Position numbers and translations under genes: made by a program. Below are positions 14,519-21,363 of a DNA stretch of 27,535 nucleotides, piece by piece; position 1 is the stretch's first letter; each line of letters starts with the position of its first letter. The notes beneath the pieces are model-generated. The model had not been told where the DNA came from, ran no database searches, and worked only from the letters and a program-made list of their open reading frames with translations. Origin of the DNA: a virus; the IMG/VR virus record IMGVR_UViG_3300005582_000079, positions 1-27,535 of that record, one strand, 5' to 3'.

Positions 14519-14737
14519 ATGTCTAAACTTGCATTATCTAATAGAATTTATGTAGTATTTGATGTTAAAAATAAACTACATCGTAAATGGTTTGCCGATT
14601 TTAATGAAACTCGTACATGGGCAAAATGTCCTGTTAGATTTGTAATTGATAATGATGCAGGCGACCTTGTCACTATGATTCAAAGATCGCTAATACAATA
14701 TTATGTTGATAGAGAATTTAAGAAAAGAACGAAATGA
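14519..14737 (+). CDS. Hypothetical protein (72 aa)
   Basis: Begins MSKLALSNRIYVVFDVKNKL. A short alpha/beta domain with a basic end (YYVDREFKKRTK). No known motif; sits 4 bases after the holin-like gene and overlaps the phosphoesterase by 4 bases, so it belongs to the same operon. Confidence 0.7.
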   Translation: MSKLALSNRIYVVFDVKNKLHRKWFADFNETRTWAKCPVRFVIDNDAGDLVTMIQRSLIQYYVDREFKKRTK

Positions 14738-15657
14738 AAATTGCACTAACATCTGATATCCATTTAGAATTTGGAGATTGGTATCCTGTTAATCCTGAAA
14801 ATGCTGATGTATTAATCCTTGGTGGTGACATTATGTTAGCCAATGAGGTCGAGACTGCTCTGGGCGACACCAATCAAATTATAGAATACAAGGGTCACAG
14901 ATTCATCGAGTTCCTACATAACTGTAAGAAAGAATACAAAGATGTAATTTATATCATGGGCAACCATGAGCATTATCATGGTGATTTTGCTGTGTCGCCT
15001 AAATTTCTTGGCGAAGCTTGTGAAAAAGCCGGAGTTCATTTTCTAGATAAAGATAGTGTTAAAATTGATGACATTACCTTTATTGGTGGTACGCTATGGA
15101 CGGACATGAATAATGAAGATTCTGATACTCTGAGTAATGTAAACGGTATGATGAACGATTTTCAGATTGTCAAAAACGGAAACAAAACAGGGTATAGACA
15201 GTTCAAAGTCTACAAAAAGAATTTGGAAGGCGAATATATTTTGGACGACCAAGGCCGAATGATACAAGAAGGTACTAAAACTACTGAATATGTTCCGCTA
15301 TTTTCAACTCAAGATGCACTTGAAGACCACAAGAAAATGATGCATTATATTGATAGTGTTGTATATAATAAATTCGATGAGAAGTTTGTCGTTGTAGGAC
15401 ATCATGCTCCTAGCAAACAATCTACACATCCTAGATATAAAGATGATACTATAATGAACGGTGCGTATAGTTCTGATCTAACAAAATTTATTCTAAAGAA
15501 TCCTCAGATTAAGGCATGGACACACGGTCACACGCATAATCAATTTGATTATATGGTTGGATCGACTCGTGTACTATGTAATCCAAGGGGTTATGTAAGG
15601 TATGAAAGAGAATCTAATGATAAAGATCCATACTTTGCAAAGGTATTTGAAGTATGA
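14734..15657 (+). CDS. Calcineurin-like metallophosphoesterase
   Basis: Carries the full family signature: D8-x-H10 (TSDIHLEFG), GGD at 30-32 (ILGGDIM), GNHEH at 76-80, VGHHAPSKQ, and HGHTHNQF toward the end, all two-metal ligands. At 307 residues it is longer than the minimal fold because of an insert near residues 140-190 (NKTGYRQFKVYKKNLEGEYI and on). Substrate unknown: phage members may cleave nucleotides, RNA ends or signalling nucleotides. The stop overlaps the next gene by 4 bases. Confidence 0.88.
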   Translation: MKIALTSDIHLEFGDWYPVNPENADVLILGGDIMLANEVETALGDTNQIIEYKGHRFIEFLHNCKKEYKDVIYIMGNHEHYHGDFAVSPKFLGEACEKAGVHFLDKDSVKIDDITFIGGTLWTDMNNEDSDTLSNVNGMMNDFQIVKNGNKTGYRQFKVYKKNLEGEYILDDQGRMIQEGTKTTEYVPLFSTQDALEDHKKMMHYIDSVVYNKFDEKFVVVGHHAPSKQSTHPRYKDDTIMNGAYSSDLTKFILKNPQIKAWTHGHTHNQFDYMVGSTRVLCNPRGYVRYERESNDKDPYFAKVFEV

Positions 15658-15797
15658 CAGACGAAGAAGCTATACAATTATATGATGAAGTAAAATTATA
15701 CTGGGGTGATAAGTTACCTGATCCAGAGGTTTATCCAAAGCAGTTCACTTATTACTTTAAATTGTATCGTTATTATAAAAGCAGGGATATGCTATGA
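15654..15797 (+). CDS. Small hypothetical protein (47 aa)
   Basis: ATG at 15654 inside the phosphoesterase stop (ATGA); stop 15795-15797 overlaps the next ATG. Sequence begins MTDEEAIQLYDEVKLYWGDK and ends VYPKQFTYYFKLYRYYKSRD. Small Tyr-rich proteins of this pattern (PxxFxYYxKLY) recur in aquatic T4-like phages. Function unknown. Confidence 0.75.
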   Translation: MTDEEAIQLYDEVKLYWGDKLPDPEVYPKQFTYYFKLYRYYKSRDML

Positions 15798-16603
15798 AGT
15801 ATATCCTTGCTCTATTGTTACTTGTAACTCAAACAGTATATGCTCAAAAAGGAGCGTATGTTTTATATGATTATGATTTAGATAGATCGCAGGTTGCATA
15901 TAATGTAGATGATGTTAGATCAATTGCTAGTATTACTAAGCTATTCACAGCAATAGTTGTTTTGCGTAGTGGCGTAGAATTAGATGAGAAAGTTAAGGTA
16001 CAGGGTAAAAGTCGAGGTAAATTTTCAAAAGGAATGATGATCTCTCGCAATAATCTTATGCGAGCTATGCTTATTAATTCAGACAATTTAGCCGCAGAAA
16101 CATTAGCTAATACATATCCCGGCGGCTTTGTTAAGTTCATATTGGATGCAAATGAATATGCTAGAGGTATGGGATTAATTAATACTAAGATTGTAGATAG
16201 CTCTGGTCTATTAGAAGGTAATACTAGTACTGCATCAGATCTAATTACATTCTTATGGAAGATTAGAGATAACGAAGTAATTAGAAATATTTCTAAAGAA
16301 CGTAATGATCATATATCTGTACCAAAAGGTAAAAAGAATATTACTGTCAATTTGCGAAACACCAATCCTAGTCTTTTTGTCTTTGATAACATTTTAATAT
16401 CTAAAACAGGATTTACTAACCCCGCAGGGCGTTGTGTCATTATGTTAGTTGAAAAGAATAACTCATTACATGGCATTGTTATACTTGGACAAAAGAATGT
16501 GAAAGACAGATCACAAATTGCAAATAATTTGATTACGGCAAAAGCACTAGAACATAAAAAAGAACAAGTGTTTGAGCCAATAGTGTTTGAATTCCCCATG
16601 TAG
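15794..16603 (+). CDS. S11-family DD-peptidase (PbpG/DacA-like), secreted
   Basis: A 269-residue serine peptidase with a signal peptide MKYILALLLLVTQTVYAQ (cleavage near 18). The three S11 motifs are present in order: SxxK as S46-I-T-K49, SxN as S96-D-N98, and KTG as K204-T-G206. Members act on D-Ala-D-Ala termini or on D-Ala-mDAP crosslinks. Phage-encoded S11 enzymes are unusual. Possible roles are wall remodelling, lysis or exclusion of other phages. It ends the operon that includes the SleB-type hydrolase. Confidence 0.88.
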   Translation: MKYILALLLLVTQTVYAQKGAYVLYDYDLDRSQVAYNVDDVRSIASITKLFTAIVVLRSGVELDEKVKVQGKSRGKFSKGMMISRNNLMRAMLINSDNLAAETLANTYPGGFVKFILDANEYARGMGLINTKIVDSSGLLEGNTSTASDLITFLWKIRDNEVIRNISKERNDHISVPKGKKNITVNLRNTNPSLFVFDNILISKTGFTNPAGRCVIMLVEKNNSLHGIVILGQKNVKDRSQIANNLITAKALEHKKEQVFEPIVFEFPM

Positions 16604-16616
16604 TATGCCGTTTCTG

Positions 16617-16645
16617 TTGACACAGAGACGATTAGTTTATATAAT
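16617..16645 (+). promoter_or_regulatory. Sigma70-like promoter
   Basis: TTGACA at 16617-16622, 17-base spacer, TATAAT at 16640-16645; both perfect. Ten bases after the S11 stop. Drives the small-gene run starting at 16663. Its spacer differs from the shared spacer of the promoters at 18298-25741. Confidence 0.85.
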
Positions 16646-16662
16646 ATAATTTTAGGATTGTT

Positions 16663-16893
16663 ATGAGTATTCATATTGATAATTTAACTGAAGAGCAAGT
16701 TGAAATGCTAGACATTATGTGGTCTTTTGAAATGCTAGATGAACTTGAAGAATGGCAAGCTACTCTAAGCTTGCGGCGTCGTCGTATGAGCGAACAATTG
16801 ATGAGCCTGGTATTGATTGAAAGCCTCGATCAAGTATTAGCAGAGCAAAAAGAATTCCCTGAAGTAAAAGCATTACTATCAAAATTCTGTTGA
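16663..16893 (+). CDS. Hypothetical protein (76 aa)
   Basis: A short, helical, acidic/Leu-rich protein: LTEEQVEMLDIMWSFEMLDE, then RRRRMSEQLMSLVLIESLD. Start ATG at 16663 with GGATTG upstream (weak). Similar short proteins (VEMLDIMWS) recur in aquatic T4-like phages by my recollection. Function unknown. First gene after its own promoter. Confidence 0.7.
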   Translation: MSIHIDNLTEEQVEMLDIMWSFEMLDELEEWQATLSLRRRRMSEQLMSLVLIESLDQVLAEQKEFPEVKALLSKFC

Positions 16894-16902
16894 AAGAATA
16901 TA

Positions 16903-17172
16903 ATGGCAACAAGAGAAAAATCTAAAAGGTGTGCGGTCTGCCTTAAAGCAATAGACCCAAACTGCGACTGGAAACAAGGTCGTTGTCCCCATCTTCCTGC
17001 TATGATTGAAATACAGCCAAAAGACACAAGCAAGGGGCATTTCTATGTTAGCCTTGTTAAGAGTGCAATTCGAATCATAGCAGGTGTTGCTCTAATAAAT
17101 GGTGAGTTTATCATTGCAGGTGGATTACTAATTCTAGCAGAAATACTAGGTGTAGTCGAGGAGTTGGTGTAA
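16903..17172 (+). CDS. Cys-rich protein with membrane helix (89 aa)
   Basis: N-terminal metal site: C10-x2-C13 (RCAVC), C21, C28 and H30 (GRCPHLP). The second half is hydrophobic (VKSAIRIIAGVALINGEFII and AGGLLILAEILGVVEELV), one long or two membrane helices. The stop overlaps the next ATG by 1 base. A zinc-tethered small membrane protein; function unknown. Confidence 0.72.
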   Translation: MATREKSKRCAVCLKAIDPNCDWKQGRCPHLPAMIEIQPKDTSKGHFYVSLVKSAIRIIAGVALINGEFIIAGGLLILAEILGVVEELV

Positions 17173-17450
17173 TGGATGCGGTAAAATTTAATGATATAGG
17201 CAGAGGGGCATATCTTGTTAGACGTTCACCTCAAGAATTCATTCATGCAGCAGGAATGTTAAATCCTGCAGACCATATGATTTTAGAAAAAATGATTATG
17301 TCTGTGGTTGATGCTTGCATTGAAGCAGTTAAGAATACACCTACTGATAATTGCTACACTAGCCATGATCTTGCAATGGCTGACGGTACCATATATCGTA
17401 GTATTCAGACAATTAAAAAGACATTTGATAATGGCGACCAAAGTAAATAA
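17172..17450 (+). CDS. Hypothetical protein (92 aa)
   Basis: ATG at 17172 overlapping the preceding stop. Sequence FNDIGRGAYLVRRSPQEFIH, then helical IMSVVDACIEAVKNTPTDN and a lysine end. No recognised motif. The next gene begins in another frame at 17431, within this one. Confidence 0.65.
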   Translation: MDAVKFNDIGRGAYLVRRSPQEFIHAAGMLNPADHMILEKMIMSVVDACIEAVKNTPTDNCYTSHDLAMADGTIYRSIQTIKKTFDNGDQSK

Positions 17451-17634
17451 AGATGCTTTCTTTCAAATTGATGTGAAAATGCATGGCGGATTTAAGTTTA
17501 AAATACCCACAATGGGATATGGACTTAAATCATTATTAGAGTTTCAAAAAACCTTGCTTTATGTTGAGAAATATTCTTTCAAGGAAATAACCGAAAAAGA
17601 ATATAAAAAGTTAATAGGTAATAAAAATGAATAA
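17431..17634 (+). CDS. Hypothetical protein (67 aa)
   Basis: Start ATG at 17431 (MATKVNKDAFFQIDVKMHGG), overlapping the previous gene by 20 bases; an in-frame upstream ATG at 17308 would give an unlikely extension into that gene. Lys-rich, mixed alpha/beta: FKFKIPTMGYGLKSLLEF. The stop overlaps the next gene by 8 bases. Function unknown. Confidence 0.65.
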   Translation: MATKVNKDAFFQIDVKMHGGFKFKIPTMGYGLKSLLEFQKTLLYVEKYSFKEITEKEYKKLIGNKNE

Positions 17635-18274
17635 ACTTGATATTTTTTATTCATTTTTTGATAGTGCTATTCCTTGTAGGGCACCTGTTGAGTTATATAA
17701 TACCTGTATTGATTTATCAAATAGTAACGGGATTGCGTTAGATATTGGAGCCGATTTATGCGAAGGATTAACGCAAAGTCTATTAGATAAAAAATGGGAC
17801 GGGAAAATTATTGCGTCAGATTTATGGTCTATCAGAGAGCCTAGTAAAGTAGAATCAATTACTTACATAAAAGGGGATGCGCCTGTTGTAATGCGAGAAT
17901 TTTTATCAACTACACTAGATCCAATTAATATCGTGGAAATTGATCTTAGGAGTATATATTCCGAATTATACAAAGATGACCAAAGATTAGATTTTGAAAT
18001 GTCTAAAACCGGAGATGTACTTGATTCATGTATTAATAATTTAGTTGAAGGAAGTATTATAATAATTAAAGAATTTCATACACATTCTGCAAGTTGTTCT
18101 TATTTATTTCATGTTGACGCAAAATCTCTTTCCAAGTTTTTATCAAAATTAAATTTTGATTATAAGTGTATTGCATACGGTGAAAACTTTCCAATGAGCG
18201 CCTGGCAATTATATCCAATTGGGACACAATTACATGGTAACGATCTTGAAAATTTAATTACATTGTTGACATAA
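17627..18274 (+). CDS. Methyltransferase-like protein of unknown substrate
   Basis: A 215-residue protein with a Rossmann-like start: IALDIGADLCEG at 36-47 resembles motif I of class I SAM methyltransferases, IIASDLW at 61-67 fits motif II with Asp65, and INIVEIDL at 100-107 fits motif IV. The glycine pattern of motif I is degenerate and the loop after it has Cys in place of the usual Gly, so activity is uncertain. It could be an inactive homologue. Long leader-free junction from the preceding gene (8-base overlap). Followed by a promoter. Confidence 0.6.
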   Translation: MNKLDIFYSFFDSAIPCRAPVELYNTCIDLSNSNGIALDIGADLCEGLTQSLLDKKWDGKIIASDLWSIREPSKVESITYIKGDAPVVMREFLSTTLDPINIVEIDLRSIYSELYKDDQRLDFEMSKTGDVLDSCINNLVEGSIIIIKEFHTHSASCSYLFHVDAKSLSKFLSKLNFDYKCIAYGENFPMSAWQLYPIGTQLHGNDLENLITLLT

Positions 18275-18297
18275 ATCTAGATACTCAAAAAAAGTGC

Positions 18298-18326
18298 TTG
18301 ACAACTTGTCCAAAAGCATATATAAT
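18298..18326 (+). promoter_or_regulatory. Sigma70-like promoter, start at the ATG
   Basis: TTGACA at 18298-18303, 17-base spacer containing GTCCAAAA, TATAAT at 18321-18326. Transcription is expected near 18333, exactly at the ATG of the GIY-YIG gene, suggesting a leaderless mRNA or start further downstream. Confidence 0.85.
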
Positions 18327-18332
18327 TATGAC

Positions 18333-18638
18333 ATGATAAGGAAAAAACGATCTGACCGCAAACACATAGTGTATTGCCTTACCAATGTTGTTACTGGCGA
18401 TTTCTACATTGGTATCACCCAGGGCTTTCGAAAGCGAGACCTAAGAGTGCGTGTGCAAAAGCACATTCGTAGAGCATTGACTGAAGGCAAAGCCTGGCTA
18501 CTATGCGACGCTATCAGGTCCTACGGGGCGGAATCATTCGTTGCACAGGAACTTGCCATTGTTCGCGGCAAGGTCGGTGCTCACAATCTAGAGCGTCAAT
18601 TAATTGGTGAACACACCCCGTCGCTTAACTCTCAATAA
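18333..18638 (+). CDS. GIY-YIG endonuclease, probably mobile-type
   Basis: A 101-residue protein from ATG 18333 (MIRKKRSDRKHIVYCLTNVV). GIY-YIG motif in IVYCLTNVVTGDFYIGIT, followed by RKRDLRVRVQKHIRRALTEG and a C-terminal E (LERQLIGEHTP) expected for the metal site. An alternative start at 18294 would lie within the promoter and is rejected. It ends 14 bases into the oppositely directed HNH gene, so the two stop codons overlap convergently. Less AT-rich than the neighbours, which fits transfer. Confidence 0.85.
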   Translation: MIRKKRSDRKHIVYCLTNVVTGDFYIGITQGFRKRDLRVRVQKHIRRALTEGKAWLLCDAIRSYGAESFVAQELAIVRGKVGAHNLERQLIGEHTPSLNSQ

Positions 18639-19008
18639 TCTTTGGTTTTTTTGGCTTAGGCATACCTTTATGAGCATTAGAAATTTTTTGCTTGGTTTCA
18701 TCGGAACGAGTTCGTCCTTTGAGTGACTCTGCAATCTTTTTCTTATGCTCTTCGCTAAGAGTTTTACCTTTAGATTTTTCGTGTGGTTTTAATAATCTTA
18801 TAGCTATCAAACGACATGCAGGATAATCACCTTGTGCATAATGAAGGTCGAAATGTTCTTTTAAAGAAAGTGCTACAAGATTTGTTGGGTCACTATTGGT
18901 ACGATCTCCATCGATATGATGAATGTCGTAAGATCTTCCAAACTCGTCTTTTGGAATCGGGCCGTTATGCTTTACGTAAATTGACCGATACAAGTGATAA
19001 ATATTCAT
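18625..19008 (-). CDS. HNH homing-type endonuclease with NUMOD-like repeats
   Basis: The only gene on the - strand: 127 residues from ATG complementary to 19006-19008, with GGAG ribosome site just upstream. HNH core: SYDIHHIDGDRTNSDPTNLVAL, then LKEHFDLHYAQG. The C-terminal part has a NUMOD3-type repeat (GKTLSEEHKKKIAESLKG and TRSDETKQKISNAHKGM), which gives DNA contacts in homing nucleases. Further upstream in-frame codons (to 19176) are not used. A - strand late promoter lies at 19071-19078. Likely a free-standing selfish nuclease inserted between host genes. Confidence 0.88.
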   Translation of the reverse strand: MNIYHLYRSIYVKHNGPIPKDEFGRSYDIHHIDGDRTNSDPTNLVALSLKEHFDLHYAQGDYPACRLIAIRLLKPHEKSKGKTLSEEHKKKIAESLKGRTRSDETKQKISNAHKGMPKPKKPKIIES

Positions 19009-19070
19009 GCTGATTACTCCTTTACAGTTATTAGAGCGGGTGGATGTTGACGCATCGCGACTCGCACAAA

Positions 19071-19078
19071 TATTTATA
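19071..19078 (-). promoter_or_regulatory. T4-type late promoter for the HNH gene
   Basis: TATTTATA at 19071-19078 on the + strand reads TATAAATA on the - strand, exact T4 late consensus, about 62 bases before the HNH start. It gives the nuclease late expression independent of neighbours. Confidence 0.65.
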
Positions 19079-19134
19079 AGTTTTAATGCCAATGTAGGTA
19101 AAATGTTAGTGCTTACCAACATTGAACACACAAT

Positions 19135-19157
19135 AACCCTTTCTTGTAAAGGGTTTT
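19135..19157 (+). terminator. Hairpin terminator
   Basis: AACCCTTT (19135-19142) pairs with AAAGGGTT (19148-19155) around a 5-base loop, followed by T-rich TTTTGTCTT. Directly before the next promoter. Confidence 0.7.
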
Positions 19158-19160
19158 GTC

Positions 19161-19189
19161 TTGACAAGATATCCAAAATGTGCTATAAT
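19161..19189 (+). promoter_or_regulatory. Sigma70-like promoter, shared-spacer family
   Basis: TTGACA at 19161-19166, 17-base spacer, TATAAT at 19184-19189, followed by AAGACAT. The spacer end TCCAAAATGTGC is nearly identical to those at 23671 and 25741. Confidence 0.88.
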
Positions 19190-19219
19190 AAGACATAGTA
19201 ACACAGAAAGGCCCATAAA

Positions 19220-19453
19220 ATGCGTACATTAACTGAAGCAGAATCTGAACTGATTAACAATTCTGTACATACTGTAGACTACAGCGATGTAGCTGAAGAA
19301 ATGGATGAAGAATATTGTCAAGATCAATTTGAAGACCACATTGCTGGTAAGTATGACGACCAAGAGGATCTCGGTGGCTTGACAGTTTACTTCAAAGATG
19401 ATAAACTCGTAGCGTTTTATGATTACGAACAATTTGTCGGCACAATATTTTAA
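19220..19453 (+). CDS. Acidic hypothetical protein (77 aa)
   Basis: Begins MRTLTEAESELINNSVHTVD. Strongly acidic throughout (AEEMDEEYCQDQFEDHIAGK, then KYDDQED) with a short hydrophobic beta end (LVAFYDYEQFVGTIF). No motif recognised. First gene after the promoter at 19161, leader about 23 bases, weak AAAGG ribosome site. Charge pattern resembles DNA mimics, but this is only a possibility. Confidence 0.7.
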   Translation: MRTLTEAESELINNSVHTVDYSDVAEEMDEEYCQDQFEDHIAGKYDDQEDLGGLTVYFKDDKLVAFYDYEQFVGTIF

Positions 19454-19462
19454 GGAGCTAGT

Positions 19463-19672
19463 ATGATGCAAGAAAAAGAACTACCGCCAGTTTCAAAAGA
19501 TGAGGCACGTCGTTTATCTGAAGAAGCTTTTGCTAATTTTATGGCCGCAGGTGGCGCAGTGCAATTGATCAAAGGTAGAAAGAATCCTAAGCCAGTATCG
19601 GCAAGGGGCAAATCAAATTCAGGTATGAAGGTTCGCTCAGATCCTACAGCACGATTCCCTAAGAAAGATTAA
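19463..19672 (+). CDS. Hypothetical protein (69 aa)
   Basis: AAGGAG at 19452-19457; two adjacent ATG codons at 19463 and 19466, the second better spaced. Helical start (EARRLSEEAFANFMAAGGAV) and a basic, Arg/Lys-rich end. Function unknown. Confidence 0.7.
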   Translation: MMQEKELPPVSKDEARRLSEEAFANFMAAGGAVQLIKGRKNPKPVSARGKSNSGMKVRSDPTARFPKKD

Positions 19673-19673
19673 T

Positions 19674-19844
19674 ATGTCTGAACAAGATTTTATGGATATG
19701 CTAAATGATACGTATCCTGCGGTTGATCTAGCAGGTATCGAATATTCTTTTGGTTACATGCTAAAAGAAATCGATCCAATTCGATTTGATGTATGGTACA
19801 ATGACTATTGTTCATCACTTGAAGAAGAGGAAGAATATGCTTGA
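19674..19844 (+). CDS. Small acidic hypothetical protein (56 aa)
   Basis: ATG at 19674, one base after the previous stop; product begins MSEQDFMDMLNDTYPAVDLA and ends acidic (SSLEEEEEYA). Short proteins of this pattern (DFxDMLxxxYPxVxxAG) are frequent in aquatic phages by my recollection. It overlaps the next gene by 8 bases. Function unknown. Confidence 0.75.
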   Translation: MSEQDFMDMLNDTYPAVDLAGIEYSFGYMLKEIDPIRFDVWYNDYCSSLEEEEEYA

Positions 19845-20010
19845 TAATTTAATTGACGAATATACTACAATACTTGATAGAGATCCTTTAGATCATTCGG
19901 AATCAACCGATGTTATTTTACTCGAATTTGCGAATAAAGTTATTCAAGCAACGATCAATGATCTCGGTCAATCAAATTATTACAAGCCAGCAACTGTGAC
20001 ATTAAAATGA
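19837..20010 (+). CDS. Hypothetical protein (57 aa)
   Basis: Start ATG at 19837, overlapping the preceding stop region. MLDNLIDEYTTILDRDPLDH, helical and acidic. A longer in-frame reading from 19786 is less likely as it overlaps the preceding gene more. Stop overlaps the next ATG by 4 bases. No motif. Confidence 0.65.
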   Translation: MLDNLIDEYTTILDRDPLDHSESTDVILLEFANKVIQATINDLGQSNYYKPATVTLK

Positions 20011-20282
20011 CAATGAGAACATCTACTCAAGTATCTCTTAGAGTGTTCGAGTATGCTCGAGAACGAAAATGCTTGACATCTCCATCTAAAAATTTTAGAG
20101 GTGGGTTTCCTATATCGTTATCGGTAACATCTCATCACACTGAAGAGACAGTACAGTTTAGTCCAGTTCAACCAGGTGATCCTTTGTTTTGCGAAGATGG
20201 CTGGGATGGTGAACAGCAAATTTACCGACCAATCAAAGCAATAAAGAATGTCGAATACTTAGTTATTCATCACGGGGAATAA
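20007..20282 (+). CDS. Hypothetical protein (91 aa)
   Basis: Starts MTMRTSTQVSLRVFEYARER at ATGA overlap. Beta-rich (GGFPISLSVTSHHTEETVQF) with a conserved-looking CEDGWDGEQQI near the end. Function unknown. One base before the next gene. Confidence 0.7.
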   Translation: MTMRTSTQVSLRVFEYARERKCLTSPSKNFRGGFPISLSVTSHHTEETVQFSPVQPGDPLFCEDGWDGEQQIYRPIKAIKNVEYLVIHHGE

Positions 20283-20283
20283 A

Positions 20284-20688
20284 ATGGCTATTTGGCAACT
20301 AAGCACAAAGCATAAGAAGTCTGCTGAGACTCACACCTTCATGAATAAAGATGGTGTTAGGATTAATGTCATCGAAGGATTTCGTTGGGGTAAAGTATTA
20401 CTAACTACAGATGGAGACACTAAACCTGTAGTTGATTTAAGTAATCCTCATGGCGTAAACACTATTGAAATTCCTGATACTGAATGGGATTTAGACACAT
20501 TCGACGATGGCTGGTATAGTGACATTCAAGTTGTCGAAGGTGAACTAACAGAAGAAGAGTTAGATGAACTAATAGAATTGTTTGGTGACGGTGGCATTTA
20601 TCTTCTTGAAGACAATGGTTGGCAAGATGAAAGTGAATGCGAGTGGTGGTTTTATGGTCCATTAGAATTGGAGAAAATAGATGATTAG
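20284..20688 (+). CDS. Acidic hypothetical protein (134 aa)
   Basis: Begins MAIWQLSTKHKKSAETHTFM. The C-terminal half is very acidic (VVEGELTEEELDELIELFGD, then DESECEWWFYGPLELEKIDD), with many Trp. Possible protein-interaction module; no catalytic motif. Overlaps the next gene by 8 bases. Confidence 0.7.
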   Translation: MAIWQLSTKHKKSAETHTFMNKDGVRINVIEGFRWGKVLLTTDGDTKPVVDLSNPHGVNTIEIPDTEWDLDTFDDGWYSDIQVVEGELTEEELDELIELFGDGGIYLLEDNGWQDESECEWWFYGPLELEKIDD

Positions 20689-20905
20689 TGCAAGAGATAT
20701 TATTGATGAGGTAGGTACAGATGTAAGCGGTAAATGGATGGCTGTGGATAAGTTGGAAGAGTTTGCTAAAAAGATTATGCCACAACCATTAGATGAAAAT
20801 CGCTTAGATGAATATCTGCCTGCCTGGGCATATTTAGAAATGACTGAAGGCATGCGAAAAGAAATTGTAGAAGTTATTCAACGACAACTAGGAGTAATTG
20901 AATGA
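20681..20905 (+). CDS. Hypothetical protein (74 aa)
   Basis: Begins MISARDIIDEVGTDVSGKWM. Helical, mixed charge, ending MTEGMRKEIVEVIQRQLGVI. An exact DnaA-box 9-mer (TGTGGATAA) occurs inside the coding frame at 20743-20751, probably by chance. No recognised family. Confidence 0.65.
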   Translation: MISARDIIDEVGTDVSGKWMAVDKLEEFAKKIMPQPLDENRLDEYLPAWAYLEMTEGMRKEIVEVIQRQLGVIE

Positions 20906-21108
20906 GTGATTTTGAAGTACATCCAATTGGTACTGCTAATGAGATTAAATTATCTCGAGAATTAGCTAATGCTGTTGCTAAGCAAATTGAAAAAGAAGAT
21001 AATCCACATTCATCGTGGGATGCAACTAAATTACCTAACGATATTAGAGAAATATATTATCGATTATATAATCAATATCAAATCGATATTCAATCAGGTA
21101 ATATCTAA
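20902..21108 (+). CDS. Hypothetical protein (68 aa)
   Basis: ATGA overlap with the previous gene. MSDFEVHPIGTANEIKLSRE, then LPNDIREIYYRLYNQYQIDI. Helical; no motif. Its stop shares a base with the next ATG at 21108. Confidence 0.65.
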   Translation: MSDFEVHPIGTANEIKLSRELANAVAKQIEKEDNPHSSWDATKLPNDIREIYYRLYNQYQIDIQSGNI

Positions 21109-21221
21109 TGATTAAATCATTAATGTGGGTAATAGTTTATCTATTATGTCTTTGCGCATTTTCAATAGAAGCTGAATATACCGATGGGACATATATCTCA
21201 CTAAAGGGCTGGTTAACATAA
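21108..21221 (+). CDS. Small membrane or secreted peptide (37 aa)
   Basis: MIKSLMWVIVYLLCLCAFSI is a signal or membrane helix with a short polar end (EAEYTDGTYISLKGWLT). Overlaps the preceding stop by one base. Short for certainty but well placed in an operon; ends 12 bases before a - strand promoter. Confidence 0.6.
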   Translation: MIKSLMWVIVYLLCLCAFSIEAEYTDGTYISLKGWLT

Positions 21222-21233
21222 TCCCAAGGCGCG

Positions 21234-21262
21234 ATTATAACATCTTTCTAGTATCCTGTCAA
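21234..21262 (-). promoter_or_regulatory. Promoter on the - strand (divergent cassette 1)
   Basis: On the - strand TTGACA is the complement of 21257-21262, the spacer is 17 bases and TATAAT is the complement of 21234-21239. Both hexamers are exact. It reads into the antisense of the genes at 20902-21221; no credible - strand gene begins nearby. Confidence 0.7.
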
Positions 21263-21269
21263 GGCCTGC

Positions 21270-21299
21270 CAAAGTACCCGAGTACTTTGCCGGGTCTTT
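21270..21299 (+). terminator. Hairpin terminator between divergent promoters
   Basis: CAAAGTAC (21270-21277) pairs with GTACTTTG (21282-21289) around CCGA. An alternative ACCCG/CGGGT pair (21276-21280 with 21291-21295) overlaps it. T-rich DNA follows to the next promoter. Confidence 0.65.
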
Positions 21300-21302
21300 G
21301 CT

Positions 21303-21331
21303 TTGACTTTTTTTCCATATGGTGTTATAAT
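21303..21331 (+). promoter_or_regulatory. Sigma70-like promoter
   Basis: TTGACT at 21303-21308, 17-base spacer ending GGTGT, TATAAT at 21326-21331, then AAAGCATG, where an in-frame ATG at 21337 sits about at the expected transcription start. Confidence 0.85.
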
Positions 21332-21363
21332 AAAGCATGAACAGCACAAAAAGGACTTATAAG

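Noticed and set aside
18639-19008. Open frames on the + strand across the HNH gene
   Set aside because: The - strand HNH frame has clear motifs, a ribosome site and a late promoter; the + strand frames have no motif or ribosome site.
19009-19176. N-terminal extension of the HNH gene
   Set aside because: The extension crosses the late promoter and has no ribosome site; ATG at 19008 has GGAG just upstream and begins a normal HNH protein.
20743-20751. Exact DnaA-box 9-mer inside a coding gene
   Set aside because: It lies in a conserved-looking reading frame, stands alone without a second box, and such a 9-mer can occur by chance in AT-rich DNA.
20902-21221. Minus-strand genes served by the antisense promoters
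   Set aside because: No minus-strand frame with ribosome site and start follows 21234 or 23607 within a reasonable distance, so antisense RNA is the better reading.
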